The notes: generated from the sequence alone by a model not told the origin. A stretch of DNA of 64,000 nucleotides from Hazenella coriacea (GCF_004341825.1 NZ_SMAG01000011.1:1-64000); one strand, 5' to 3'. Numbered from the stretch's first letter, positions 53,479 through 62,848 are shown. A program made the numbers and translations.

Positions 53479-54588
53479 ATGTCAGATCGTCGTCAGGCGT
53501 TAGAAATGGCACTTAGACAAATAGAGAAGCAGTTTGGTAAAGGTTCGATCATGAAGATGGGGGAAGAGGTAGCTACCCAAGTTGAAACCGTTTCTAGCGG
53601 TGCGCTAGCCTTAGATATTGCTCTGGGGATTGGTGGATTCCCTCGCGGACGGATTATCGAAGTATATGGTCCTGAGTCTTCAGGTAAAACGACGGTTGCC
53701 CTGCATTCGATTGCAGAAGTACAAAAATTAGGTGGTCAAGCAGCCTTTATTGATGCGGAGCATGCACTAGATCCAATTTATGCTCAAAAATTAGGTGTAG
53801 ACATCTCTGAGCTATTATTGTCCCAACCTGATACAGGTGAACAAGCTTTGGAGATCGCAGAAGCATTGGTTCGTAGTGGTGCGGTTGATGTGATTGTCAT
53901 CGACTCTGTAGCAGCTCTTGTACCGAAAGCGGAGATTGAAGGGGAGATGGGCGACTCTCACGTTGGCTTACAGGCACGTCTGATGTCACAAGCCCTACGT
54001 AAATTATCTGGAGCGATCAATAAATCAAAAACAATCGCTATTTTTATCAACCAGATTCGGGAAAAAGTCGGAGTGATGTTTGGAAATCCAGAGACCACTC
54101 CTGGTGGACGTGCGCTTAAGTTTTACTCCAGTGTTCGTTTAGAAGTACGTCGTGCTGAAACGATCAAGCAAGGAAATGATATGGTCGGAAACCGTACTCG
54201 GATTAAAGTGGTCAAAAATAAAGTTGCACCTCCATTTAAGCAAGCAGAGGTAGATATCATGTTTGGTGAGGGGATTTCGAAAGAAGGAAGTGCTCTTGAT
54301 ATCGGAACGGAACTAGATATTGTTAACAAGAGTGGAGCATGGTACTCTTTTGAAGGTGAACGTCTAGGACAGGGACGAGAAAATGCTAAACAATTTTTGA
54401 AAGAGCGTAAAGATGTTTATCTCACTATCGAAAATCGAGTTCGTGACCACTACGAGCTTCCTCTCATACAAGCAGCAGATGTTATGGTAGAACAAGCTGC
54501 CACGACAGAAAAAGCAGAGACCAAGAAAGGTCGAAAAAGTAAAGACAAAGTAGCTGAAAAAGATGAAAAAGCTTCGCTAGAAGGGTAG
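53479..54588 (+). CDS. recA: Recombinase RecA
   Basis: A 369-aa RecA. The start [28 protein letters not shown] and Walker A GPESSGKT (64-71) are diagnostic; [22 protein letters not shown] includes loop L2. The C-terminal tail is long and Lys/Glu-rich. AAAGGAGG precedes the ATG. Under an SOS box and followed 39 bases later by recX. Confidence 0.97.
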   Translation: MSDRRQALEMALRQIEKQFGKGSIMKMGEEVATQVETVSSGALALDIALGIGGFPRGRIIEVYGPESSGKTTVALHSIAEVQKLGGQAAFIDAEHALDPIYAQKLGVDISELLLSQPDTGEQALEIAEALVRSGAVDVIVIDSVAALVPKAEIEGEMGDSHVGLQARLMSQALRKLSGAINKSKTIAIFINQIREKVGVMFGNPETTPGGRALKFYSSVRLEVRRAETIKQGNDMVGNRTRIKVVKNKVAPPFKQAEVDIMFGEGISKEGSALDIGTELDIVNKSGAWYSFEGERLGQGRENAKQFLKERKDVYLTIENRVRDHYELPLIQAADVMVEQAATTEKAETKKGRKSKDKVAEKDEKASLEG

Positions 54589-54627
54589 AAAGATCGTCTG
54601 ATTTTCAGGAAAGTGGGTGAAATATAG

Positions 54628-55287
54628 ATGGAAACACAGTTGATCACCCGCATCGAAAAAAAGTCTACTTATTCACGAAGATACCAGATTTATGTGAATG
54701 ACGAGTTGCAGTTTTCTGTTCACGAAGATGTACTGGTCAAGCATCGACTGTATAAAGGGATGCCCATCGATCCACAACAGATCCAAGAGATCCTCTCTTC
54801 TGAAGAATATGGAAAAGTTCGCCAAGCTACTTTGAGATATCTGAGCTATAAACCGAGGACCATCTGGGAAGTGAAACAGTATCTTGCTGGGAAAGATTTT
54901 GCGACCGAATATACAGAACAAGTGATTCAAGACTTTCAGGATCAAGGTTATTTAGATGATCGTCAGTATGCCCGCTCTTGGGTGGAAGAGCGACGTGCAC
55001 ATAAAGGACATGGTCAAATCCGGTTACGGCAAGAAATGCTAAAAAAAGGAATTGCGGAGAAGTGGATTGATGAGGCATTATCATATACAGATAATGATGA
55101 GGAGCGCCAACAGGCAATGAAAATTGCCGAACGGCGCTATCTTCGTATTTATCAGGACTCGTGGCCGAAGGTGGAACGACGGCTAGGTCAGTATCTACTA
55201 CGACAAGGATACTCGGCTGAGATTGTGTACCCGATATTAACTATTTTTCGATCGCGTCATGAGCAAGAAAAAAGAGGAGATTTCTAA
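54628..55287 (+). CDS. recX: Regulatory protein RecX
   Basis: A 219-aa helical-repeat protein that modulates RecA filaments. Family features are LRYLSYKPRTIWEVKQYLAGKDF, DQGYLDDRQYARSWVEERRAHKGHGQIRLRQEMLKKGI and the C-terminal third repeat. It overlaps the next gene by one base (TAATG), so the nuclease cluster downstream is likely in the recA transcript. Confidence 0.93.
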   Translation: METQLITRIEKKSTYSRRYQIYVNDELQFSVHEDVLVKHRLYKGMPIDPQQIQEILSSEEYGKVRQATLRYLSYKPRTIWEVKQYLAGKDFATEYTEQVIQDFQDQGYLDDRQYARSWVEERRAHKGHGQIRLRQEMLKKGIAEKWIDEALSYTDNDEERQQAMKIAERRYLRIYQDSWPKVERRLGQYLLRQGYSAEIVYPILTIFRSRHEQEKRGDF

Positions 55288-56270
55288 TGCGATTTCTTTA
55301 TTTTACAGATACACATATTCGGGGGACATCCCCTCGTAGTCGTACAGATGACTTTCAAGAAACTTTGCGCAATAAATTAAATGAAATTATTGAGATTGCC
55401 AAGTGTGAACAAGTTGATTATATCCTTCATGGTGGCGATCTATTTGACAGACCTAGCTTATCACCAGCAGTTGTACGCGAATTCGCTCGCATTTTTCGCG
55501 GGTTTCAAGTTCCTATGTATGTGATTGCTGGGAATCATGATATCTATGGACATAATCCAATGACCGTTGATCGGACGATGCTAGGGCTTTTAGATGCGTT
55601 TGGTACACTATCTTTGATTCAAGAGGGAGAGAAAGTTCGCCTAGAAAAAGACGGGATCATTGTACAGCTAAGCGGACAACCCTTTCACTATGATATCGAT
55701 AAACGTGATGTAAGACAGGACTATGTGGTTGATAATGAAATAGGAGCGAACTATTGTATTCATATGGTGCATGGAATGCTTGTAGATCGAGCTTTGCCAG
55801 ATGGTGTGGCTCATACGATGATCCACCAAGTTTGGAACGATTCGGTTGATATTCTACTTACAGGTCATTATCACGCCGGCTTTCCTGTTCAAGAGCATAA
55901 CAGAAGATATATCATTAACCCAGGAGCTATCGCTCGAATTAATAATCATGTCTCTGAAATGAAAAGAACTCCACAAGTTGTCATCTTGGACTTAACGAAT
56001 GAAATACAGGTCCAACTGGTTCCCCTTCAATGTGCAGAAAAAGGGGAGAGTGTATTAGATCGTACCGCTATTGAAAAAGAAGCTTATCGTCAAGAAAAGT
56101 TAACTTCATTTGTACAACAAATTCGCTCAGCAGGCGATTTTCGGGCTATTGATGTGTTGGAGATTATCGATGAGATCTCTAGACTGGAGGGAGTGCCTGA
56201 CGAAGTGCGATTTGAGGCGCAGCGGCGGATTGCAATTGAACAGGAAGCAGAAGGGGAGACCATATCTTGA
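55287..56270 (+). CDS. Mre11/SbcD-like metallophosphoesterase
   Basis: A 327-aa calcineurin-like phosphoesterase with DTH (8-10), GGDLFD (49-54), GNHD (82-85) and the later GHYHAG and HMVHGM metal motifs. Motif set and operon partner indicate a DNA repair nuclease like SbcD/Mre11/T4 gp47, though it is shorter than SbcD. It overlaps recX by 1 base and the ATPase gene by 4. Probably SOS-induced with recA. Confidence 0.85.
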   Translation: MRFLYFTDTHIRGTSPRSRTDDFQETLRNKLNEIIEIAKCEQVDYILHGGDLFDRPSLSPAVVREFARIFRGFQVPMYVIAGNHDIYGHNPMTVDRTMLGLLDAFGTLSLIQEGEKVRLEKDGIIVQLSGQPFHYDIDKRDVRQDYVVDNEIGANYCIHMVHGMLVDRALPDGVAHTMIHQVWNDSVDILLTGHYHAGFPVQEHNRRYIINPGAIARINNHVSEMKRTPQVVILDLTNEIQVQLVPLQCAEKGESVLDRTAIEKEAYRQEKLTSFVQQIRSAGDFRAIDVLEIIDEISRLEGVPDEVRFEAQRRIAIEQEAEGETIS

Positions 56271-57751
56271 ACCTGTTTAAAAAACTCATTATTGAAAACT
56301 TTCAATCTCACGAACATACAGTGATTGATTTTTCGACAGGACTTAATGTATTTGTAGGTCCTTCCGACAGCGGAAAGAGTGCTATTTTACGAGCCCTTCG
56401 TTGGGTCTTATTCAATGTACCACGAGGAACTGATTTTATTCGTAAAGGGGCTACTCAATGTCGTGTTAGCCTGATTTTTGCAGATGGGACGGAAGTGATA
56501 AGACTTCGCAGTTCATCAGTGAATCGATATATTTTACGAATACCCGATCAAGAAGAGCAACAGTTTGAAGGGTTTGGGAATACGGTTCCACAAGAAATTA
56601 TTCAAGTTCATCATATTGAACCCATCCAACTGGATCAGAAAGAGATCTTTTTGCACTTTGGTACACAACTGGAAAGTCCTTTTTTGCTATCCGAATCTGA
56701 TCGCAATAAAGCCAAAATCATCGGGAGGATCAGTGGTGCACATCTGATTGACAATGCCCTTAAAAAAACAAGTGCAGACCGACAGCAGATGGGTATGGAA
56801 ACGAAGCAACTTGAACAGCAGATAGCAAACCTAAAGGAAAAATTGGAACCCTATGCGGAACTTCCTAAGATGGAGGAAGCTTATCTTCAGACAGAAGCAT
56901 TATTTGCACAAGCTACTCATAAAAAAGAGAAAGTCAATCAACTGAAAAAGATACTGATCGAGTTACGAGTTGTTCGGGAAGAAATGAACCATTTGGAACA
57001 AGTGATTCAACGTTTACAACACATTCCTCGTCTAGAGCAACTTCTACAAATGTTGGAACTGAAAAAATCTCTATACCGTCAAATGCGACGATTACAAGAA
57101 AAACAAACTCTCATTAGTCAAGAAAAGGAGATTTGTCTAGAACGAATTGGTCAATCAAAGGATCTTCCCAAAGTGGAAAAGTTGCTTATCCAGATTGAAG
57201 CCAAAAGGTCTAAATGGAATAGGTCTCATCAGATTCATACTCGTTGGAGCGAACTCACTCATTTACAACAACAGCTAAAAAAGATGATCCAATCTTATTT
57301 GGAAGTTCCTCGATCGATGGAAATGATTCAAGCAATCCAACAAAATGCAAATCAATTGCAACGTTTATCTACTCTTCACCATCGTTGGGAACAACAGCAA
57401 AGAGAAAAAAAGAACCTACTTCACCTGCTTGAGCAAAGAAAAGATGTACCTCAGTTGGCTATTCAAATACCTCAGATCGAAGATAAATGGAAAAAATGGT
57501 TACGATTAAGGAAGATCAATGATCAACGAATGGAAATTCACCAAAGGATAGAGATTGGAAACCAGTTTTGTCGTGATAAAACTGAACAAATCGTTCAATT
57601 AACTGAGGAATGGGCAAGACTGCTTAAAAAAATGGGCAAATGTCCAACCTGTGGTTCACCGATCCATTCTTCAGTCGCGGAACATATCATGGAAGAATAT
57701 CGTGGAGGGATTCACTATGCTGCAGCTGGAAGAGAAAATCAAAAAAATTAG
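56267..57751 (+). CDS. Rad50/SbcC-like ATPase, N-terminal half with zinc hook
   Basis: A 494-aa protein. The ABC/SMC N-lobe has Walker A GPSDSGKS (31-38) and Q-loop region. A helical arm (~165-455) carries a repeated unit beginning [ILV]P at residues 253, 300, 347 and 394, each 47 residues apart, and ends in a zinc-hook motif CPTCG (459-463). Signature and Walker B motifs are absent; they lie in the gene at 57964. It is thus one half of a split Rad50-type enzyme. ATGA coupling to the nuclease gene. Confidence 0.85.
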   Translation: MNLFKKLIIENFQSHEHTVIDFSTGLNVFVGPSDSGKSAILRALRWVLFNVPRGTDFIRKGATQCRVSLIFADGTEVIRLRSSSVNRYILRIPDQEEQQFEGFGNTVPQEIIQVHHIEPIQLDQKEIFLHFGTQLESPFLLSESDRNKAKIIGRISGAHLIDNALKKTSADRQQMGMETKQLEQQIANLKEKLEPYAELPKMEEAYLQTEALFAQATHKKEKVNQLKKILIELRVVREEMNHLEQVIQRLQHIPRLEQLLQMLELKKSLYRQMRRLQEKQTLISQEKEICLERIGQSKDLPKVEKLLIQIEAKRSKWNRSHQIHTRWSELTHLQQQLKKMIQSYLEVPRSMEMIQAIQQNANQLQRLSTLHHRWEQQQREKKNLLHLLEQRKDVPQLAIQIPQIEDKWKKWLRLRKINDQRMEIHQRIEIGNQFCRDKTEQIVQLTEEWARLLKKMGKCPTCGSPIHSSVAEHIMEEYRGGIHYAAAGRENQKN

Positions 57752-57962
57752 AACCCAACTTGAAAAGGCAAAAAGCGATTTAGTCAAAGCGGAAACTAGG
57801 TTAGAAGGTTTACACAATCAAGAAGCAGAGCTGATTAAAGAAGCGCAAGAATTGGGAGTGGAACCAGATCAACTTCAAGAAGAGATCGAACGTCTTGAAA
57901 AAGAGATTCAAGAAGAATTGAAAGAGGCTTGGAGTTTACTTCCTCAGGAGTTGAGAAAGTAG
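57717..57962 (+). CDS. Small coiled-coil protein of the split Rad50-like operon
   Basis: An 81-aa, almost entirely coiled-coil protein (LEEKIKKIRTQLEKAKSDL, EEIERLEKEIQEELKEAW). The ATG at 57717 lies 7 bases after GGAGGG inside the end of the N-half gene, in another frame. It may supply the returning arm between the zinc hook and the C-half, or act as a bridging subunit. No known family recognised. Confidence 0.7.
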   Translation: MLQLEEKIKKIRTQLEKAKSDLVKAETRLEGLHNQEAELIKEAQELGVEPDQLQEEIERLEKEIQEELKEAWSLLPQELRK

Positions 57963-57963
57963 A

Positions 57964-58638
57964 ATGGGTAGCGAACCGTTTCATGAACTAGGTCAGGCGT
58001 TAAAAGAGGCAAAAAGTGAATTAGATCGTAAAAAAATAACCAGAGATCTTTATCAAGAACAACTTTCGCTGAATGAAGAGAAATGGAAAAACTTGAATGA
58101 ACACCGAGAATTATTGGATAAAGTACGACTTTTGTTTCAACACTCTGCGGATCACGCACGAACTCAGGCGAAGCAACAATTGGAAACTTTAGTAACGAAT
58201 GCATTGCAATATGTGTTTGGTCCTATGTTTCGTTTTGAAATCGATTTGTCGGATCATGGAGGGAATCCAACCGCAGAGTTTTATGTAGTTTCAGAATGGG
58301 AAGGACAAACGATTAAAAATAAACCTCAAGATTCACGGGGGGGTGGAATCGTAGATATTGTCTCACTAGCTTTACGGATTGCTTTGATCGAAACTATTCA
58401 ACCTCGCCTGCAAGGTCCGATTATTTTAGATGAACCTGGTAAGCATGTAAGTGAAGATTATATTGTTCCGATGATCCAATTTTTAAAATCTGTCGCTGAA
58501 ACATTTGGAAGACAAATTATTCTTGTCACACATAATACGCATTTAACTGAATCAGCAGACACTGCTTATTTTGTACGTTTGGCAAGTGGAAAGTCAGAAG
58601 TACTGATTTCTCGTCATCTTGACAATCGGTTTGTATAA
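57964..58638 (+). CDS. Rad50/SbcC-like ATPase, C-terminal half
   Basis: A 224-aa protein with a helical segment (~1-80) then the SMC/Rad50 C-lobe: signature DSRGGGIVDIVS (123-134), Walker B GPIILDEP (151-158) and the switch His in ILVTHN (H190). Lacks Walker A, which is in the gene at 56267. It starts 1 base after the coiled-coil gene, so the units are co-translated. Together they should form one composite ATPase head. Confidence 0.85.
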   Translation: MGSEPFHELGQALKEAKSELDRKKITRDLYQEQLSLNEEKWKNLNEHRELLDKVRLLFQHSADHARTQAKQQLETLVTNALQYVFGPMFRFEIDLSDHGGNPTAEFYVVSEWEGQTIKNKPQDSRGGGIVDIVSLALRIALIETIQPRLQGPIILDEPGKHVSEDYIVPMIQFLKSVAETFGRQIILVTHNTHLTESADTAYFVRLASGKSEVLISRHLDNRFV

Positions 58639-58647
58639 ATAATACAA

Positions 58648-58676
58648 TTGTACTGTATCTCTGCGTTTTATATGCT
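58648..58676 (+). promoter_or_regulatory. Possible promoter of rny
   Basis: TTGTAC, 17-base spacer, TATGCT, in the gap after the split ATPase operon. Confidence 0.4.
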
Positions 58677-58789
58677 CTGATACCTCTGGTTCCATATTTA
58701 GTTAATGTGACACTGAAGAGAAAATATGTTTTAGCTGGAATTCTCCAGCCTTCACCTGGTATAGCAAAACTGAAGGATGAACGAGAGAG

Positions 58790-58814
58790 GACCGAGTGAA
58801 TCGGTCTTGTTTTT
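58790..58814 (+). terminator. Terminator-like hairpin in the rny leader
   Basis: GACCGA/TCGGTC stem, 5-base loop and TTGTTTTT, ending about 15 bases before the rny Shine-Dalgarno. It either ends the upstream operon or attenuates rny. Confidence 0.6.
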
Positions 58815-58846
58815 GAATAAAGGAACAGAGGAGGTGAGCATGATCG

Positions 58847-60388
58847 ATGTTTGAGTTACCCCACATCATTCTGCTGTTTGCCTCTCTGGGAATTGGTATC
58901 GGTGCTGGATACTGGTTGCGTAAGACAACAGCAGAAGCTCGAATTGGAAGCGCTGAGAAAGAAGCATCTGCCATTTTGGAAAAAGCAAATAAAGATGCGG
59001 AAGCGCTAAAGAAAGAAAAAGTCTTTGAAGCCAAAGATGAAATTCATCATCTTCGTAACGAATCTGAAAAAGAAATCCGTGAGCAAAGAAATGAACTGCA
59101 ACGGGTTGAGCGGCGTTTAGGTCAAAAAGAAGAAACACTTGAACGGAAACAACAATCTCAAGAAAAAAAGGATGAAGCCCTTAATCAGCGAGAACGACAA
59201 ATTGAACAGAAACAACAGCTAGTGGATCAGCTATACCAGGAACAGACGAAAGAGATGGAACGGATTTCTGGTTTATCTACAGAAGAAGCAAAACAGCTGA
59301 TTCTTAGCAAAGTTGAAAGTGAAATGCGACACGAGACAGCGCAGATTATTAAAGAGATGGAGCAGCAAGCTATTGAGGAAGGGGACAAGCGAGCACGTAA
59401 TATCTTGTCTCTAGCGATCCAACGCTGTGCAGCTGATCACGTCGCAGAAACGACGGTATCTGTCGTTACTTTACCTAATGATGAGATGAAAGGGCGAATC
59501 ATTGGTAGAGAAGGTCGCAATATACGCACCTTGGAAACGCTGACAGGGATTGACCTCATCATTGATGACACACCAGAAGCAGTCATTTTATCAGGATTTG
59601 ACCCGATTCGCCGTGAAGTGGCTCGTGTTGCGCTTGAGAAATTAGTTGCTGATGGACGTATTCACCCCGCCCGCATTGAGGAAATGGTTGATAAGTCAAG
59701 ACGGGATGTAGATGAACGGATTCGTGAGTATGGAGAACAAGCAACATTTGAATCAGGAGTACATGGGCTACATCCGGATTTAATAAAAATAGTTGGGCGT
59801 TTAAAATTCCGTACTAGTTATGGACAAAATGTCTTGAAGCATTCCATGGAAGTCGCCCATCTTGCCGGTCTATTAGCATCTGAATTGGGAGAAGATATAC
59901 ACTTAGCCAAGCGGGCAGGATTGCTCCATGATATTGGTAAAGCAATCGACCATGAAATAGAAGGCTCACATGTAGATATCGGTGTAGAACTAGCCAAAAA
60001 ATATAAAGAACATCCAGTTGTAATCAATTCAATTGCTTCTCACCATGGAGATGTGGAAGCAACCAGTGTTATCGCTGTCTTGGTACGGGCAGCTGATGCA
60101 TTATCTGCAGCTAGACCTGGAGCTCGTCGTGAAACACTGGAAGCTTATATTAAACGGTTAGAAAAGCTAGAAGAAATATGTGAATCCTTTGATGGTGTGG
60201 AGAAATCATATGCCATTCAAGCTGGGCGTGAATGTAGAATTATCGTCAAGCCAGATGAAGTCGACGATGCAGAATCAAGTCGTCTTGCACGTGAAATCAC
60301 CAAGCAAATTCAAAATCAGTTAGATTATCCTGGACACATCAAAGTAACAGTCATTCGAGAAACAAGATCGGTAGAGTATGCCAAATAA
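58847..60388 (+). CDS. rny: Ribonuclease Y
   Basis: A 513-aa membrane-anchored endoribonuclease that starts bulk mRNA decay. It has an N-terminal membrane helix (~5-22), a long coiled coil (~30-200), a KH domain ([17 protein letters not shown]) and an HD domain ([20 protein letters not shown]). GGAGGTGA is 9 bases before the ATG. Confidence 0.96.
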   Translation: MFELPHIILLFASLGIGIGAGYWLRKTTAEARIGSAEKEASAILEKANKDAEALKKEKVFEAKDEIHHLRNESEKEIREQRNELQRVERRLGQKEETLERKQQSQEKKDEALNQRERQIEQKQQLVDQLYQEQTKEMERISGLSTEEAKQLILSKVESEMRHETAQIIKEMEQQAIEEGDKRARNILSLAIQRCAADHVAETTVSVVTLPNDEMKGRIIGREGRNIRTLETLTGIDLIIDDTPEAVILSGFDPIRREVARVALEKLVADGRIHPARIEEMVDKSRRDVDERIREYGEQATFESGVHGLHPDLIKIVGRLKFRTSYGQNVLKHSMEVAHLAGLLASELGEDIHLAKRAGLLHDIGKAIDHEIEGSHVDIGVELAKKYKEHPVVINSIASHHGDVEATSVIAVLVRAADALSAARPGARRETLEAYIKRLEKLEEICESFDGVEKSYAIQAGRECRIIVKPDEVDDAESSRLAREITKQIQNQLDYPGHIKVTVIRETRSVEYAK

Positions 60389-60415
60389 AGTGGTCTTAGG
60401 CCACTTTATTTTTTT
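60384..60415 (+). terminator. rny terminator
   Basis: AATAAAGTGG/CCACTTTATT 10-bp stem containing the rny stop codon, with a T tract. Confidence 0.9.
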
Positions 60416-60441
60416 AAGTAGGTTGGAGGCCAACACAAATA

Positions 60442-61239
60442 ATGAGAATATTGATGATTGGGGACATTGTCGGTGTTCCTGGAAGAGAAGCCTTGTCTGC
60501 TTATCTCTCACAAATAAAAAAGATCTACACACCTGATGTAGTGATTGCCAATGGCGAAAATGCAGCCAATAATGGGAGAGGAATTCAACGTGCAATTGTC
60601 CAAGAGCTTTTTTTAGCAGGTGTTGACTGTATTACCTTAGGAAATCACGCTTGGGGACAACAAGAAATATTTGATTTCATCGATGAGGAAGCTAAATTGA
60701 TTCGCCCGGCTAATTTTCCTGAAGATACACCAGGCAAAGGGTACACAGTGATTCAAACACCTGCCGGAAAGATGACAGTCATCAATGTCATGGGAAGAAC
60801 GTTTATGTCTTCGCTACTCGATTGCCCTTTTCGTACGGTGGATCAGATCTTAGATAAGATCCCACGTTCATCAGCGGTTCTAGTGGATATGCATGCGGAA
60901 ACAACTTCAGAAAAGCAAGCCTTAGCTTGGTATTTGGATGGACGTGTTTCAGCCGTAGTGGGGACACATACACATGTCCAAACCGCTGATGAACGGATTC
61001 TTCCAAAGGGAACGGCTTATATGAGCGATGTGGGGATGGTTGGTCCCTATGATGGAATGATTGGGATGGATCGAGAAGCGGTGATCAGACGCTATTTAAC
61101 CCAATTACCCGTTCGATTTGAGGTGGCTAAAGGCAGAGTTCAATTTAATGCCGTTTTCATTGAACTTGATAAACAAACTAAAAAAGCAAAACAGGTGAAA
61201 AGAATTCGAATTGATGAAGAGAATCCTTTGTTTGGTTAA
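60442..61239 (+). CDS. ymdB: YmdB-type phosphodiesterase/metallophosphatase
   Basis: A 265-aa metallophosphoesterase of the YmdB family: ILMIGDIVGVPGREAL, VIANGENAANNGRGI, LGNHAW and GTHTHVQTADERILP carry the metal ligands. YmdB hydrolyses 2',3'-cyclic nucleotides and influences biofilm and motility decisions in B. subtilis. It follows rny as in Bacillus. Confidence 0.93.
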   Translation: MRILMIGDIVGVPGREALSAYLSQIKKIYTPDVVIANGENAANNGRGIQRAIVQELFLAGVDCITLGNHAWGQQEIFDFIDEEAKLIRPANFPEDTPGKGYTVIQTPAGKMTVINVMGRTFMSSLLDCPFRTVDQILDKIPRSSAVLVDMHAETTSEKQALAWYLDGRVSAVVGTHTHVQTADERILPKGTAYMSDVGMVGPYDGMIGMDREAVIRRYLTQLPVRFEVAKGRVQFNAVFIELDKQTKKAKQVKRIRIDEENPLFG

Positions 61240-61287
61240 TTGTATATAATTTTCTTTCAAATTTTTCATTCGTGTCTTTGAAAAGTA

Positions 61288-61314
61288 GAAGGAATTTTTA
61301 TAAGTTGGTCGAAT
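61288..61314 (+). promoter_or_regulatory. SigH promoter of spoVS
   Basis: GAAGGAATT (61288-61296) matches the SigH -35 consensus RnAGGAWWW and GTCGAAT (61308-61314) matches the -10 RnnGAAT, with an 11-base spacer. spoVS is SigH-dependent in B. subtilis. Confidence 0.8.
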
Positions 61315-61357
61315 AGGATAAAAGTGGACTCACTCCAACCATCGAGGAGGTACCTTC

Positions 61358-61618
61358 ATGGAAGTATTAAAAGTTTCAGCAAAATCTAATCCGAATTCTG
61401 TTGCAGGTGCACTAGCCGGAGTCTTGCGGGAACGTGGTCAAGCAGAGATGCAGGCGATCGGTGCAGGAGCACTAAATCAAGCTGTCAAGGCTGTCGCGAT
61501 CGCACGAGGATTTGTTGCGCCAAGCGGGATCGACTTGATTTGCATCCCGGCCTTTACCGATATCGTCATCGATGGTGAAGAACGAACAGCTATCAAGTTG
61601 ATCGTAGAACCTCGTTAA
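61358..61618 (+). CDS. spoVS: Stage V sporulation protein S
   Basis: An 86-aa Alba-like protein (MEVLKVSAKSNPNSVAGALAG, IDLICIPAFTDIVIDGEERTA), nearly invariant among spore formers. It promotes septation and dehydration steps in sporulation. GAGGAGGT precedes the ATG; SigH promoter upstream. Confidence 0.97.
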   Translation: MEVLKVSAKSNPNSVAGALAGVLRERGQAEMQAIGAGALNQAVKAVAIARGFVAPSGIDLICIPAFTDIVIDGEERTAIKLIVEPR

Positions 61619-61639
61619 AAAAGAGGATCATATATTTTT

Positions 61640-61672
61640 AAACCTGTTTATTATATAGACAGGTTTTTCTTT
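61640..61672 (+). terminator. spoVS terminator
   Basis: AAACCTGT/ACAGGTTT 8-bp stem and TTCTTTT. Confidence 0.88.
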
Positions 61673-61689
61673 TATTGGGGGAGAGAATC

Positions 61690-62655
61690 ATGTACTGGTT
61701 TGATGGACATTGTGATGTACTGTGGAGAAGATGGGATTCAAGATTTCAAAATGAAAATAGAGACTTTTATGATCTCCATTCTTCGCTAGATGTAAACGAG
61801 CATTATATGAAAGAAATTCATCAAGTTTTACAAGTATTCGCCACTTTTGTCCCTACGAAAGTAGCAGTAGGTCAACGCTTCGCTACAGCACTCGCTCAGA
61901 TCGATGATTTTTATGAACATATCATTCGTGATGGTGAAAAACTATTTCCTGTTACCACTAGAGAAGATATTCATGAATGCTCTCCTCAACGGATGGGAGC
62001 CCTATTAGCGATGGAAGGAGCTGATGCCCTTCAAGGAGAGCTCTCTAATTTACGGACTTTTTACCGTCTGGGAGTCAGACAGATTGGCTTGACTTGGAAC
62101 TACGCCAATGAAGTGGCGGATGGAATTGAAGAAGACCGTGGGGGTGGATTAACTCGATTTGGACGACAAGTAGTTGAGGAGATGATGAGATTTCAGATGA
62201 TCTTAGATGTCTCTCACTTGTCCGTCCGTGGTTTCTGGGAGGTCGTGGATGTTGATCAATTACCAGTAATCGCCTCTCATTCCAATAGTTTAACCATTTG
62301 CCAACATAAAAGGAACCTAGATGATTCACAGATAAGGGCTATAATAGAGAAACAAGGTTTAATCGGGCTCACTTATTATCCTCCATTTGTTCATCAAGGT
62401 AATTCCAAAGTAACGATTGCACATTTACTACGTCATGTAGAGTATATATGTGAACTAGGGGGAGAGAATCAGCTTTGTTTTGGCTCTGATTTCGACGGTA
62501 TTGATGTTAAAATCGTTGGCTTAGAAAATGTGAGGCAGGTACAGAACCTAAAGGAAGCACTTTTACAGAGGTATCCAGAATCATTGGTTCAAAAGTGGGC
62601 TTGGAAAAATGCGTGCTCCTTTTATGCAAAACACCTCATGTCAAAAAGCGACTAA
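61690..62655 (+). CDS. Membrane dipeptidase (peptidase M19)
   Basis: A 321-aa M19 renal-dipeptidase-type zinc enzyme. Metal ligands are in FDGHCDVLW, the Glu in LLAMEGADAL, His in ASHSN and Asp in CFGSDFDGI. It hydrolyses dipeptides; in spore formers it often lies beside spoVS. GGGGGAGAG precedes the ATG at 61690. Confidence 0.92.
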   Translation: MYWFDGHCDVLWRRWDSRFQNENRDFYDLHSSLDVNEHYMKEIHQVLQVFATFVPTKVAVGQRFATALAQIDDFYEHIIRDGEKLFPVTTREDIHECSPQRMGALLAMEGADALQGELSNLRTFYRLGVRQIGLTWNYANEVADGIEEDRGGGLTRFGRQVVEEMMRFQMILDVSHLSVRGFWEVVDVDQLPVIASHSNSLTICQHKRNLDDSQIRAIIEKQGLIGLTYYPPFVHQGNSKVTIAHLLRHVEYICELGGENQLCFGSDFDGIDVKIVGLENVRQVQNLKEALLQRYPESLVQKWAWKNACSFYAKHLMSKSD

Positions 62656-62776
62656 ATGCGTCACAAAATAGGCTAACTTTTTATAAAGGGAAATAATCAA
62701 GTCTGAGAAGGTGATATCCAACGGATTGAGCTGTTATAACGGTTGCTTTTTAAAACTTAGAGGACTAGAATTAATA

Positions 62777-62797
62777 GTTGATAGTGCACTATCGACT
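62777..62797. promoter_or_regulatory. Palindrome upstream of the oxidoreductase operon
   Basis: GATAGTG/CACTATC (62780-62793) is a perfect 14-bp palindrome, extended imperfectly to 62777-62797. It lies ~50 bases before the putative promoter and may be an operator. Confidence 0.5.
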
Positions 62798-62820
62798 CAG
62801 CCACAAAAATGAAACTTTCC

Positions 62821-62848
62821 TTCACTTTTTGTGAAGAGCCGATATACT
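62821..62848 (+). promoter_or_regulatory. Possible promoter of the oxidoreductase operon
   Basis: TTCACT (62821-62826), 16-base spacer and TATACT (62843-62848). Confidence 0.45.

Noticed and set aside
53319-53480. Longer start for the DUF59 protein
   Set aside because: The extension crosses the recA promoter and SOS box; a GTG with a strong site lies at 53318.
56267-58638. Frameshifted, dead sbcC
   Set aside because: Each piece has its own ribosome site and intact motifs, and breaks fall at sensible domain borders; a natural split is more likely. Relatives should still be checked.
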